This document shows positions 7,954-17,050 of a stretch of 64,000 nt of DNA, piece after piece. The stretch comes from an uncultured Algibacter sp. GTDB taxonomy: Bacteria > Bacteroidota > Bacteroidia > Flavobacteriales > Flavobacteriaceae. The DNA lies in NCBI RefSeq assembly GCF_947495925.1, contig NZ_CANMAU010000003.1, positions 558,001 through 622,000 on the forward strand. Direction: 5' to 3'. Numbering within the stretch: the first letter of the stretch is position 1; every line of letters starts with the position of its first letter. Below the pieces are notes generated by a model that was given only the letters and a program-made list of their open reading frames with translations, was not told the origin of the DNA and ran no database searches. A program made the position numbers and the translations under genes.

Positions 7954-9246
7954 ATGATTTTAAAGAAAAAATTATTTGGACGAGGTTTTTTGTTTCTTTT
8001 GTCTTTCAGCATGATTTTTATGAATTTAGAAAGTTGCAGCAGTGATGATTCTAAGGAGGGGCCAGGACAAGAGATTAAAGATGATAAACCTGTTGCTGCA
8101 GATGATACTTTAACTGTAGAAGAAAATAGTGCAGCAGGAACTGTTAATCAAGTTACCGTTTCAGAGAATGACGATTTGGGAGATGACGGAGGCAGTACAG
8201 ATAATTATGAATTACTAACTGATCCTTCAAATGGTACAGTAACGGAAATTAGTGATGGCGTTTTTGAATATATACCTAATACAAATTTTTTTGGAGATGA
8301 TTCTTTTACTTATGAGCTATCTGATAAAGATGGTGATACGGACTCTGCTACAGTAAAAATCACTGTAACTGAGTATGAACCACCTGCATCTGCATTTAAC
8401 AATTTAAATCCTGATTTTCCGTCATTTGTTTCTGTTGAAAACACGACACCTGCAGATAAGAAATGGGTAAAACAAGAAGCAATGTCTGACGAGTTTGATG
8501 CCTGGGATGGGTCAAAATGGTTTAAATCTACTTGGCATTATAATGTTCCAGTTTTTATGACAACAGACAATTCTAATTCGGGTGTTAATGATGGAAAGTT
8601 ATGGATAAAGGCAACATTAAATGAGAGTAATGCAAATGGGAGATGGTTTCAAACGGCAAGAATTCATTCCAGAACAAAAATAAAATATCCAATGTATACA
8701 GAAGCAAGGATAAAAACGGCTCATATTTCAGCCTTCAATACTTACTGGCTAAATAATGGTAATAGTGCTAATAGAGATGAAATTGATATTATCGAAAATA
8801 ATTCTAAGCCTACTTGTACAAATTGTGCGGCAGATGATTATCCTAATAAAATGAAATCTCATTATCATCAAACAGATGAAAATGAAGTTCCAAATTGGAT
8901 TAGACATGGAGGTGATTTTTATAGAGAAGATTTATCATCTACAAACCCGTTAAGAGATAAAGGCTGGAACGAAGAGTATCACATTTATGGTGCTTGGTGG
9001 AAAGACTCTAAAAATGTTCAATTTTATTTAGATGGGGAGCCTGCGGGAAGTATAGTTGTTGGCGAACATTGGGATGACAACACCTATGATAGAGAGTTTA
9101 CAAGAGATTTAGAAATTATCTTTGATTTGTGGACAAACGAAGCAGATTGGTTAGGAGGCTTACCTCCAAAATCTGATTTAGATGATGATTCTATCAATAC
9201 AATGAGAATAGATTGGGTTAGAACCTGGGAATTAGAGGATGAATAG
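7954..9246 (+). CDS. GH16 family glycoside hydrolase lipoprotein, copy 1 (agar/porphyran-type)
   Basis: The protein is 430 residues. A lipoprotein signal ends LESC-SSDD (Cys28), giving an outer-membrane, probably surface-exposed enzyme. Residues about 45-140 form a cadherin/VCBS-like Ig domain (DDTLTVEEN... DGVFEYIPNTNFFGDDSFTY). The GH16 jelly-roll starts near MSDEFDAWDGSKW, and the catalytic signature DEIDIIE puts the nucleophile at Glu276, with Asp278 and acid/base Glu281. The extra residue in ExDxxE is the beta-bulge form found in agarases, porphyranases and carrageenases. There is no T9SS C-terminal domain. It is the first and most diverged N-terminus of four tandem paralogues; the exact galactan cut cannot be told. 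Confidence 0.85.
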   Translation: MILKKKLFGRGFLFLLSFSMIFMNLESCSSDDSKEGPGQEIKDDKPVAADDTLTVEENSAAGTVNQVTVSENDDLGDDGGSTDNYELLTDPSNGTVTEISDGVFEYIPNTNFFGDDSFTYELSDKDGDTDSATVKITVTEYEPPASAFNNLNPDFPSFVSVENTTPADKKWVKQEAMSDEFDAWDGSKWFKSTWHYNVPVFMTTDNSNSGVNDGKLWIKATLNESNANGRWFQTARIHSRTKIKYPMYTEARIKTAHISAFNTYWLNNGNSANRDEIDIIENNSKPTCTNCAADDYPNKMKSHYHQTDENEVPNWIRHGGDFYREDLSSTNPLRDKGWNEEYHIYGAWWKDSKNVQFYLDGEPAGSIVVGEHWDDNTYDREFTRDLEIIFDLWTNEADWLGGLPPKSDLDDDSINTMRIDWVRTWELEDE

Positions 9247-9710
9247 TTTATTATGAGTTTTTAATTTATCTAAGGGGAGTTTAAGAACTCCCTTTTTTTC
9301 TTCAAATCCAGCAAAGGTTTAAAATATGTAGGGTAATTATAGCTCCTCAATTTCAATATAGAAATTACTTTTCGTACGTGGTTATGACATATTTACGTAA
9401 ATGATTTAACTAGACATAAACTAAACAGGGGAGCACTTTAACTAAAGATTAAAAGTTTTTTTGTATTTTTTTAAAATTTGCGCAAACTAAAATAATAAAG
9501 ACAAAAAGCTATGTTAAAAAGAAAATTATTGTATTTGTTTGTATTCGTAATGTTTGCTAGTTGTAGCAGTGACAATAATTCTACAGATAACCCTCCAAAC
9601 ATCGATGATACTCCAGTTGCTGTAGACGATACTTTAACTGTTGAAGAAGATAGTGTTTCGGGAACGGCAAACCAAGTAACGGTGTCTGCAAATGATGATT
9701 TAGGTGATGA
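9230..9710 (+). repeat. Long direct repeat, unit A (paired with 10763-11245)
   Basis: About 481 bp covering the last codons of GH16 copy 1, its terminator, the whole spacer, and the first 200 bp of copy 2. It matches 10763-11245 with five base substitutions and two T-run length changes. The coding sequences on either side are clearly more diverged, so the near identity is restricted to the spacer, signal peptide and first part of the Ig domain. Confidence 0.9.
9275..9299 (+). terminator. Intrinsic terminator after GH16 copy 1
   Basis: Stem GGGAGTT / AACTCCC, loop TAAG, then seven T residues. Confidence 0.85.
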
Positions 9711-10779
9711 CGGTGGCGACGACGATAACTATGCCTTAGTTTCTGCTCCAACAGAAGGAACAGTAACAGAAGTTAGTGATGGTGTATTTGAATATATTCC
9801 TAATGCTGATTTTTTGGGTGCTGATAGTTTCACTTATACTCTTACAGATGCAGATGGGGATACTGATACAGCTACAGTTACTATTAATGTAAACGAACGT
9901 GAGCTTACTGCAGAAGACTTTAGTAATATTAATCCTGATTTCCCTTCTTTTGTTTCAATAGATGACACAACACCTAATGATAAGAAATGGGTTAAACTAG
10001 AATCAATGTCTGATGAATTTGACGCATGGGATTCTAATAAGTGGTTTAAATCAACTTGGAATTATGGTTTTCCTGTAAACGTGGTTAATTCTAACGAAAA
10101 TTCTGGTGTTGCTGACGGTAAATTATGGATTAAAGCAACATTAAGTGAATCTGATCCTGATGGCAGATGGTTTCATACTTCTAGAATTCATTCAAAAGCA
10201 GAATCAAGTTATCCAATGTATGCAGAGGCCAGTATTAAAACCGCTCATATTTCAGCTTACAATACATTTTGGATGAATAAAGGAACCGCTGGAGGGACTT
10301 ATAGAGATGAAATTGATATTATAGAAAATAATTCAAATCCATCATGTACTAATTGTCAAGCAGATTTGTATCCACAACAAATGAACTCGCAATATTTTCA
10401 TGCTGATGCTGACTTGGAGCCAAATGAAATAAGAAACAAAGACAACTTTTTAAGGTCAGATTTGTCTGTAGCAAATCCGTTACGAAATGTTGGTTGGAAT
10501 GAGGACTACCATACCTATGGTGTGTGGTGGAAAGATGAAAGAAATATTCAATTTTATCTTGATGGTGAACCTGCTGGAAGTGTTGTTGTTGGAGAACATA
10601 ATGATGGAACATCTCACCCAGATAGATTTTTTACAAGAGAACTTGAAATTATCTTTGATTTGTGGACGAATGAAGCAGGTTGGTTAGGAGGTTTACCGCC
10701 AAAATCTGATTTGGGAGATGACAGTATTAATACAATGCGGGTGGATTGGGTAAGAACTTGGAAATTAGAGGATGAATAG
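9511..10779 (+). CDS. GH16 family glycoside hydrolase lipoprotein, copy 2
   Basis: The protein has 422 residues and the same architecture as its neighbours. The lipoprotein signal ends FASC-SSDN (Cys18), an Ig/VCBS-like domain covers about 35-135, and the GH16 domain runs from about 150 to the C-terminus. The catalytic DEIDIIE motif sits at Glu267, Asp269 and Glu272. The signal peptide and early Ig domain are almost identical at DNA level to copy 3, while the catalytic domain differs at many positions from copies 1 and 3, including a TAGGTYRDE insertion before the motif. Different loops suggest different galactan patterns or chain positions are recognised. It has its own terminator, so it is probably a separate transcript. 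Confidence 0.85.
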   Translation: MLKRKLLYLFVFVMFASCSSDNNSTDNPPNIDDTPVAVDDTLTVEEDSVSGTANQVTVSANDDLGDDGGDDDNYALVSAPTEGTVTEVSDGVFEYIPNADFLGADSFTYTLTDADGDTDTATVTINVNERELTAEDFSNINPDFPSFVSIDDTTPNDKKWVKLESMSDEFDAWDSNKWFKSTWNYGFPVNVVNSNENSGVADGKLWIKATLSESDPDGRWFHTSRIHSKAESSYPMYAEASIKTAHISAYNTFWMNKGTAGGTYRDEIDIIENNSNPSCTNCQADLYPQQMNSQYFHADADLEPNEIRNKDNFLRSDLSVANPLRNVGWNEDYHTYGVWWKDERNIQFYLDGEPAGSVVVGEHNDGTSHPDRFFTRELEIIFDLWTNEAGWLGGLPPKSDLGDDSINTMRVDWVRTWKLEDE

Positions 10780-11245
10780 TTTATTATGAGTTTTTAATTT
10801 ATCTAAGGGGAGTTTAAGAACTCCCTTTTTTTCTTCAAACCCAACAAAGGTTTAAAATATGTAGGGTAGTTATAGCTCCTCAATTTCAATATAGAAATTA
10901 CTTTTCGTACGTGGTTATGACATATTTCCGTAAATGATTTAACTAGACATAAACTAAACAGGGGAGCACTTTAACTAAAGATTAAAAGTTTTTTGTATTT
11001 TTTTTTTAAAATTTGCGCAAACTAAAATAATAAAGACAAAAAGCTATGTTAAAAAGAAAATTATTGTATTTGTTTGTATTCGTAATGTTTGCTAGTTGTA
11101 GCAGTGACGATAATTCTACAGATAACCCTCCAAACATCGATGATACTCCAGTTGCTGTAGACGATACTTTAACTGTTGAAGAAGATAGTGTTTCGGGAAC
11201 GGCAAACCAAGTAACGGTGTCTGCAAATGATGATTTAGGTGATGA
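10763..11245 (+). repeat. Long direct repeat, unit B (paired with 9230-9710)
   Basis: This is the second copy of the 480-bp direct repeat; it spans the end of GH16 copy 2, its terminator and spacer, and the first 200 bp of copy 3. Because the two units flank copy 2, homologous recombination between them would delete or duplicate exactly one GH16 gene. Confidence 0.9.
10808..10832 (+). terminator. Intrinsic terminator after GH16 copy 2
   Basis: Same GGGAGTT / AACTCCC hairpin and T run as after copy 1. Confidence 0.85.
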
Positions 11246-12311
11246 TGGAGGCGGTAGCGATAACTACTCATTATTATCAAATGCTTCCAATGGTACCGTA
11301 ACAGAAGTTAGTGATGGTGTTTTTGAATATATCCCTAATGCTGATTTTAATGGTACAGATAGTTTTACCTACGAAATTTCGGACAAGGATGGAGATAAAG
11401 ATAGTGCTACAGTGAGTATTACTGTTAATGATGTTCCTGATGGTCCTACAGCTGAAGATTTCAATAATATAGACCCAAATTTTCCGTCGTTTGTATCAAT
11501 TGATGATACCACCCCTGATGGTAAAAAATGGATAAAATATGAAAGCATGTCAGATGAATTTGACGCATGGGATGGCTCAAAATGGTTTAAATCGACATGG
11601 CATTATGGTGTTCCAGTTTGGATGTCAACTTCTAATGCTAATTCAGGTGTTGCCGATGGAAAGTTATGGATTAAGCCAACAGTTAACGAATCAAACCCAG
11701 AGGGCAGATGGTTTCAAACATCAAGAATACATAGTAGAGCCAAAACAAAATATCCTATGTACACAGAAGCTAGTATAAAAACTTGCCATATATCTGCATA
11801 CAATACTTACTGGCTAAATAATGGAGATAGTAAAAATAGGGATGAAATAGATATCATTGAAAACAATTCAAATCCCTCTTGTACTAATTGTGATGCTACG
11901 GCTTTTCCAACTCAAATGAATTCACAATATTTTCAAGCTGATGAGAATGAAGAACCTCAAACTATTAGAAATTATGGTAGATTTCCAAGGTCCGGTTTAT
12001 CTGATACTAATCCTCTTAAAAATATAGGTTGGAATGAAGATTATCATGTGTATGGATGTTTGTGGATAGACTCTAAGAATGTTCAGTTTTATCTTGACGG
12101 AGAGCCTGCAGGTAGTGTAGTTGTAGGAGAACATTTAGATAATAATAGTTATGATAGAGAATTTACAAGAGAATTGGAAATAATTTTTGATGTATGGACT
12201 AATTCAGCTGGTTGGTTAGGAGGATTACCTAATAAATCAGATTTAGAAGATGATAGTAACAATACCATGAGAATTGATTGGGTAAGAACATGGAAGTTAG
12301 AAGATGAATAG
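11046..12311 (+). CDS. GH16 family glycoside hydrolase lipoprotein, copy 3
   Basis: The protein has 421 residues. The signal peptide is identical to copy 2 (lipobox Cys18), followed by the Ig/VCBS-like domain and the GH16 domain with DEIDIIE at Glu267, Asp269 and Glu272. From about residue 68 the sequence leaves copy 2 and becomes closer in places to copies 1 and 4 (for instance NYSLLSNASNGTVTEVSDG, shared in form with copy 4). This mosaic pattern points to recombination or gene conversion among the tandem genes. A Cys pair (SCTNCD) after the catalytic motif is shared with copies 1 and 2 but altered in copy 4. Confidence 0.85.
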   Translation: MLKRKLLYLFVFVMFASCSSDDNSTDNPPNIDDTPVAVDDTLTVEEDSVSGTANQVTVSANDDLGDDGGGSDNYSLLSNASNGTVTEVSDGVFEYIPNADFNGTDSFTYEISDKDGDKDSATVSITVNDVPDGPTAEDFNNIDPNFPSFVSIDDTTPDGKKWIKYESMSDEFDAWDGSKWFKSTWHYGVPVWMSTSNANSGVADGKLWIKPTVNESNPEGRWFQTSRIHSRAKTKYPMYTEASIKTCHISAYNTYWLNNGDSKNRDEIDIIENNSNPSCTNCDATAFPTQMNSQYFQADENEEPQTIRNYGRFPRSGLSDTNPLKNIGWNEDYHVYGCLWIDSKNVQFYLDGEPAGSVVVGEHLDNNSYDREFTRELEIIFDVWTNSAGWLGGLPNKSDLEDDSNNTMRIDWVRTWKLEDE

Positions 12312-12357
12312 CAATCAAGGCTAACATTATATTATTTAAAGTGATATATACGAAAAA

Positions 12358-12388
12358 AGGGGGGAAGCCCTTAACTCCCCCTTTTTGT
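12358..12388 (+). terminator. Probable terminator after GH16 copy 3
   Basis: G-rich arm GGGGGA pairs with TCCCCC, followed by five T residues. The hairpin differs from those after copies 1 and 2. Confidence 0.6.
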
Positions 12389-12566
12389 ATTCAATGGATG
12401 GGCTGGGGCGAATCAAATTACAGTTGTATTTTTATAACTTTAACTATATAGTGTGGATTTTACTGGACAATAATTGAATTGTTTAGGTTTTGTTGAGGTG
12501 TTTTATAAAAAAAATAAAACATTAAATTTTAATTTCGTAACAAATTGTTAAACTAAAAAAATTAAG

Positions 12567-13811
12567 ATGTTAAAAAGAATTTCTTTAAGCTTATTAATAG
12601 CATTTACCGTTTTTATTGCTGGATGTAGCAGTGATAATGGCACTCCTCAAGAACTAAATAGCAAACCTGTTGCTGGAAATGATACTTTAACCGTTATTGA
12701 AAACAGTGTTTCTGGAACTGGAAATCAAGTAACAGTTTCGGCCAATGATAATTTGGGTGATGATGGAGGAACTAGCGATAATTATTCATTATTGTCAAAC
12801 CCTTCTAATGGAACTGTAACAGAGGTTAGTGATGGGGTTTTTGAATATATACCTAATACCGATTTTGTTGGAACAGATAGCTTTACATATGAAATTTCAG
12901 ATATTGACGGAGATAAGTCAACAGGAACTGTAAATGTTACTGTTAATGAGTATATACCAACTGCCGAGGATTTTAATAACATAGATCCTAACTTCCCATC
13001 TTTCGTTTCAATAGATAATACAACTCCTGATGGAAAAAAATGGACTAAAGTAGAAGCGCTTTCAGACGAATTTGATACATGGGATGATTCTAAATGGTAC
13101 AATTCCTTTTGGAATTATGGTGGTACCCCTGTCTGGATGAGAAGTGAAAATTCTGGTGTTGAGGATGGTAAGTTTTACATAAAGGCTACATTACGTAATC
13201 ACCCAACACAGTGGTTTCAAACCGCCAGAGTTCATTCAAAAATGAAAATAAGCTACCCGATGTATACGGAGTGTAGTATGAAAACAGCTCATATATCGGC
13301 TTTTAATACGTTTTGGATGAATAATGGCGATATTGATAATCGTGATGAAATAGATATTGTAGAGAATAATTCTAACCCTACTGCAGAATGCAGAGACCAA
13401 TCAACAAAGCCAAGTAATTTTCCTTGGACACCTTGGGATTTCCCAACGCAAATGAATTCTCAATATTTTATTGCCGAAAATGGAAATACGATAAGGCATG
13501 AAGATAATTATGATACAAGATTATTACTAGATACTAACCCGAAAAAGGATAAAACATGGAATGAAGTGTATCACACTGTGGGAGTATGGTGGATAGATGA
13601 TAGAAATATTCAATTTTATTTAGATGGTGAGCCAGCTGGTAAGTTAACTACTGGTAAAGCTTTTACTAGAGAATTAGAATTAATTTGGGATTTATGGACC
13701 TTTGAAGATTGTAATATAGGAGGCTTACCAGAAAAAGAAGATTTGAATGATGATTCCATTAACACCATGCGAGTGGATTGGGTGAGAACATGGAAGTTAG
13801 AGGACGAATAA
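12567..13811 (+). CDS. GH16 family glycoside hydrolase lipoprotein, copy 4
   Basis: The protein has 414 residues. The lipoprotein signal ends IAGC-SSDN (Cys20), and the Ig/VCBS-like and GH16 domains follow. The catalytic motif is DEIDIVE with Glu261, Asp263 and Glu266. It is the most diverged catalytic domain of the four: the entry loop is shortened (NYGGTPVWMRSENSG), the Cys-x-x-Cys loop after the motif is replaced by AECRDQSTKPSNFPWTPWDF, and the late loop lacks the VVGEH segment and reads GKLTTGKAFTRELELIWDL. Different substrate specificity from copies 1-3 is therefore likely. A strong terminator follows. Confidence 0.85.
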   Translation: MLKRISLSLLIAFTVFIAGCSSDNGTPQELNSKPVAGNDTLTVIENSVSGTGNQVTVSANDNLGDDGGTSDNYSLLSNPSNGTVTEVSDGVFEYIPNTDFVGTDSFTYEISDIDGDKSTGTVNVTVNEYIPTAEDFNNIDPNFPSFVSIDNTTPDGKKWTKVEALSDEFDTWDDSKWYNSFWNYGGTPVWMRSENSGVEDGKFYIKATLRNHPTQWFQTARVHSKMKISYPMYTECSMKTAHISAFNTFWMNNGDIDNRDEIDIVENNSNPTAECRDQSTKPSNFPWTPWDFPTQMNSQYFIAENGNTIRHEDNYDTRLLLDTNPKKDKTWNEVYHTVGVWWIDDRNIQFYLDGEPAGKLTTGKAFTRELELIWDLWTFEDCNIGGLPEKEDLNDDSINTMRVDWVRTWKLEDE

Positions 13812-13840
13812 GAATAAGATCAAATTATAATTTCATTTTA

Positions 13841-13870
13841 AAAACGGAGCACATATAGCTCCGTTTTTTT
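13841..13870. terminator. Bidirectional terminator after GH16 copy 4
   Basis: AAAACGGAGC / GCTCCGTTTT hairpin with a seven-base loop, T run on the plus side and A run on the minus side, between the convergent genes ending at 13811 and 13896. Confidence 0.85.
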
Positions 13871-13895
13871 ATTAATAATAGTTTGACTTAATAAA

Positions 13896-14846
13896 TTAAA
13901 ATAGCAACTCCATTTTTATGTCACTTCTCTTATAAGGGGAATTGGTTTCTAACGGTACTTCTATAAATCCATATTTCCGATATAGATAAATAGCATTTTC
14001 TAATTCTCTATTTGAATAAAGGATTAATTTGGGTAATCCTAACTCTTTCGCAAAATCAATACAGTATTGAAGTAACTGTTGGCCAATTTTTTTCCCTCTT
14101 TTTTCTGGAGATACTGCCATTTTGGTTAATTCAAACAGGCCGTTTTTACCTATGGGCATTAAGGCAACCGTACCTATAACTTGATCATTTATAAGGGCAA
14201 AAAAGATATGTCCGCCTTTATTAATAATATATTGTTTGGGCTTACTGAGTACTTCATTATCATAAGATTCAACATAAAAATAAGTTTTTAACCATTCCAC
14301 GTTTAATTCGTAAAATTTTTTTGCGTACGAATTGCTAAATGGAACAATCTGAATACCATTTTTCGATTCAAGGTTTATTTTATCAATTATATTTTGGCTA
14401 AAATTTTTGCGACTAAGTTTATTTTCTAGACTATTTAAATGCTCAATTAAAGAAGAGGAACTTTCAAGTGTATATTCTTTAATGACTTCTTCAATGCCCT
14501 TCCATATAGGCTTTAAAATTTTTAGCGTGTCATGGCCTTTGGTTGAAAGTTGAATGATTTTTTTGCGCTTGTCAAGTTTATCTGCTTTATAAACAATAAG
14601 ATTTTTATTTATTAATTTGTTTAAAGCTTGTGTGATTGCTGGCTGAGAGAATTGAAGTGAATTTTGGATTTCTGAATTTGTAATACCATTTTTATTGGCA
14701 ATAATCTTAAATATAGGGAACAGGTAAGGATCAAAATCTACATTAAAATGATTATATACGATTTGGGTTTCTTTCATAAGATATTCACTTACTCGTTTTA
14801 ATCTAGAGCCTAATCCTAATTCTCCATAACCTGTTAAAGCATCCAT
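13896..14846 (-). CDS. MarR-GNAT fusion: transcriptional regulator with acetyltransferase domain
   Basis: The protein has 316 residues. The first 150 form a MarR winged helix (LQFSQPAITQALNKLINKNL and the wing KADKLDKRKKIIQLSTKG). Residues about 160-316 form a GNAT acetyltransferase with the acetyl-CoA loop SPEKRGKKIGQQLLQYCIDF, preceded by ELTKMAV and followed by LYSNRELENAIYLYRKYGF. This fusion is a known architecture in many bacteria; the acetyl acceptor is usually unknown. The next gene on the same strand, upstream at 14911, encodes an arginase-family enzyme, so amine or amino-acid metabolism is a possible context. Confidence 0.88.
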   Translation of the reverse strand: MDALTGYGELGLGSRLKRVSEYLMKETQIVYNHFNVDFDPYLFPIFKIIANKNGITNSEIQNSLQFSQPAITQALNKLINKNLIVYKADKLDKRKKIIQLSTKGHDTLKILKPIWKGIEEVIKEYTLESSSSLIEHLNSLENKLSRKNFSQNIIDKINLESKNGIQIVPFSNSYAKKFYELNVEWLKTYFYVESYDNEVLSKPKQYIINKGGHIFFALINDQVIGTVALMPIGKNGLFELTKMAVSPEKRGKKIGQQLLQYCIDFAKELGLPKLILYSNRELENAIYLYRKYGFIEVPLETNSPYKRSDIKMELLF

Positions 14847-14910
14847 TGTATTTGTGTTTATATAAGTACTTATGCAAATATAGAATTATTTATTCAAGTT
14901 ATGAAAATAT

Positions 14911-15921
14911 CTAAGCTTTTATAAAATCTAGAATGAAATAGGTGATTAGTTTTCCTATCTGATCGGGCCTCTTTTTAGAAAGCTTTGCCTCACAAACATG
15001 CAAATATATTGCATTATTATGTTTTGCAAAGTGATTAATAAATTGCCTTGTCTTATTAATACTAAACCCACTTGGAGTCATTGCACTACTAGGGATGTTC
15101 TCTATAGCATCACAATCTATTTCAATACCAAAACTATTGGTTTCAATAAACTTCAAAGCATTCTCTAGTTCCTTTTTAAATTTAAGTTCATGCCTTACTT
15201 CCATACTTTCGAAAGTATTATATGCAATATATTCTTTACTGTTTAATGCTTTCAAAATTTTATCAGATGCATAATTTTCATGTAATCCAAAAATAAAATA
15301 TTTGTTTAAGAACCCTTCCGCAGAAGCGTAACTAAAACCATTACCACTATGCCGACCTTCTAACGGTCTAAAATCAGAGTGTGCATCAAGATTCACAACA
15401 TTGATAGGTCGGCTAAGGGCTAAACTAGACCCTTTAATATTGCCATAGGCGTTATTATGCCCACCGCCTATAATTATTGGTTTTTTCCCAGATCGAATAA
15501 TTTGATAAATAAGAATAGACACTTCGTTATCAATTTGTTCTACCAATTTTCTAGACTTCAAAACATCTTTTTTCCTTTTAGAGTTTAACTTGGAAACTTG
15601 AGCCATTTCTTTAGAGAAATCCAGATGCCCCAAAATTAAAACCTGTTCAGCTTTCGTATAGGTATTACTTTGGATGTTTAATAAAATATTAAGCGTGATA
15701 TCCCATGTTTTTGAAGCTCCCTTTTTTCCGTGGTTAGCAAAAACACCTAGATCTTCTGGTAAACCTAAAATCACATAGGTAACATCCAAATTTTGAAGTT
15801 GTTCGTATATATTGGAAATGCTGGTTAATGTTTGCACATGTTGACCAAATTTGGATTCACCGGAGCGTTTGTTTAATAGCTTATTTTTAATAGTATTGTT
15901 AAATAAAACTAGTTTATCCAT
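14911..15921 (-). CDS. hutG: Arginase/agmatinase-family ureohydrolase, probable formimidoylglutamase
   Basis: The protein has 336 residues and the binuclear manganese site of the ureohydrolase fold: GGGHNNAYG (His), NLDAHSDFR (Asp-x-His-x-x-x-Asp type) and GIEIDCDAIE (Asp-x-Asp). The EGRHSGNGFSYA loop and the pattern of residues fit the formimidoylglutamase group of Bacteroidota, which splits formimidoyl-glutamate to glutamate and formamide in histidine breakdown. No other hut gene is in the window, so arginase or another guanidino substrate remains possible. It is divergent from the coiled-coil membrane protein at 16044 and upstream of the MarR-GNAT gene. Confidence 0.75.
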   Translation of the reverse strand: MDKLVLFNNTIKNKLLNKRSGESKFGQHVQTLTSISNIYEQLQNLDVTYVILGLPEDLGVFANHGKKGASKTWDITLNILLNIQSNTYTKAEQVLILGHLDFSKEMAQVSKLNSKRKKDVLKSRKLVEQIDNEVSILIYQIIRSGKKPIIIGGGHNNAYGNIKGSSLALSRPINVVNLDAHSDFRPLEGRHSGNGFSYASAEGFLNKYFIFGLHENYASDKILKALNSKEYIAYNTFESMEVRHELKFKKELENALKFIETNSFGIEIDCDAIENIPSSAMTPSGFSINKTRQFINHFAKHNNAIYLHVCEAKLSKKRPDQIGKLITYFILDFIKA

Positions 15922-16043
15922 AAGAGTAAATAATATATGATATTTAAAAATACATCATTAAATTTATTTATGGCATAATAAAACCGATAATTAAAATTAG
16001 TGCAGATTTATATTAAAACTTAAAAAGATTAAAACAATTTATT

Positions 16044-16925
16044 ATGGAAAACAGTAAAAATAGTACAGGTCTTAAAGTGGCTTTAGGGATTGCAATAGTT
16101 TTGTTTTTAGGAACAGGATTTTATACAATGAATTTATATAGTACTAGTAAAAAGGTTCAGAGTGATTTGACTGAGCAAAAGGAATTAGTTATGAATGATT
16201 TGAATTCTATGGCTAAACAATATGATGAAGCTATAAGTGAAAATGAAGTTGCGAATAATGATTTGATTGAGGCAAGAGGCCGTATTCAAGGTTTAATTGA
16301 TTCTTTGAAAATTTCAGAAACAAATGTAAAAAGTTTATGGAGGTATAAGCAAAAGTATGCATCATTACAAAAAGAGATGGATGCATTACTTGCACAAAAT
16401 GATTCATTAAGAGTTGAGAACTCTTATTTAGCAACATCTTTAGATAGCACTCGTGTGCGTTTAGAGGAGCGTACTGTATTTACAGATTCTTTATTGGTAC
16501 AAAATAATGCATTGGCTGAAGTTGTTGAAAATGCTTCTATTTTAAATACTGTAGATTTAAAGGGATCAGGAGTTATTGAAAGAACATCTGGCAAAGTAAT
16601 ACCAACAGAAAGAGCTGGTAGAGCTGATAAAATTAGAGTATGCTTTACTGTTGCTAAAAACACTTTAGTTCAGGCTGGAGATCAAGAGTTATATGTACAA
16701 GTAATAGACCCTAAAAACAATACACTAGGTTTAAACGAACAAGTTTCATTTGAAGAAAAAACTTTAAATTATAGTATAATAAGCAAGTTTAATTATGAAA
16801 ACGCTAATTTGAATATATGTGAGTTTGTATCAACTGGAGCAAAGAAATTTGAGAAAGGGCGTTATATCGTAAACGTATTTAATCATAAAGACTTAGTTTC
16901 TTCATCAGAATTTACTATGAAGTAA
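16044..16925 (+). CDS. Membrane-anchored coiled-coil protein of unknown function
   Basis: The protein has 293 residues. A single transmembrane helix lies near the N-terminus (about 10-30, VALGIAIVLFLGTGFYTMNL). A long heptad-rich region follows (about 35-160; MAKQYDEAISENEVANNDLI, WRYKQKYASLQKEMDALLAQ). The C-terminal domain (about 165-293) looks beta-rich with VCFTVAKNTLVQAGDQELYV and ends SSSEFTMK. The topology suggests a periplasmic coiled coil carrying a globular domain. Family function is not known to me. It is monocistronic: a strong terminator follows and the upstream gene is divergent. Confidence 0.8.
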   Translation: MENSKNSTGLKVALGIAIVLFLGTGFYTMNLYSTSKKVQSDLTEQKELVMNDLNSMAKQYDEAISENEVANNDLIEARGRIQGLIDSLKISETNVKSLWRYKQKYASLQKEMDALLAQNDSLRVENSYLATSLDSTRVRLEERTVFTDSLLVQNNALAEVVENASILNTVDLKGSGVIERTSGKVIPTERAGRADKIRVCFTVAKNTLVQAGDQELYVQVIDPKNNTLGLNEQVSFEEKTLNYSIISKFNYENANLNICEFVSTGAKKFEKGRYIVNVFNHKDLVSSSEFTMK

Positions 16926-16947
16926 TTATTTAATAACACTTAAGGTT

Positions 16948-16981
16948 AAAGCCTCAAACATAACTGTTTGAGGCTTTTTTA
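16948..16981 (+). terminator. Intrinsic terminator after the coiled-coil protein gene
   Basis: AAAGCCTCAAACA / TGTTTGAGGCTTT hairpin followed by T residues. Confidence 0.88.
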
Positions 16982-17050
16982 TGTTTTTTATTGACATTTG
17001 GTTGACAAATAATACAATTAAATTGATAACTTACTTGCTTAAAATATATT

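Noticed and set aside
10349-10687. Frames at 10349-10612 (minus) and 10487-10687 (plus) inside GH16 copy 2, and 11539-11778 inside copy 3
   Set aside because: Overlapping frames within genes that have intact GH16 motifs.
7954-13811. Reading the GH16 array as a classical polysaccharide utilisation locus
   Set aside because: No SusC, SusD, sulfatase or hybrid regulator within the window near these genes.
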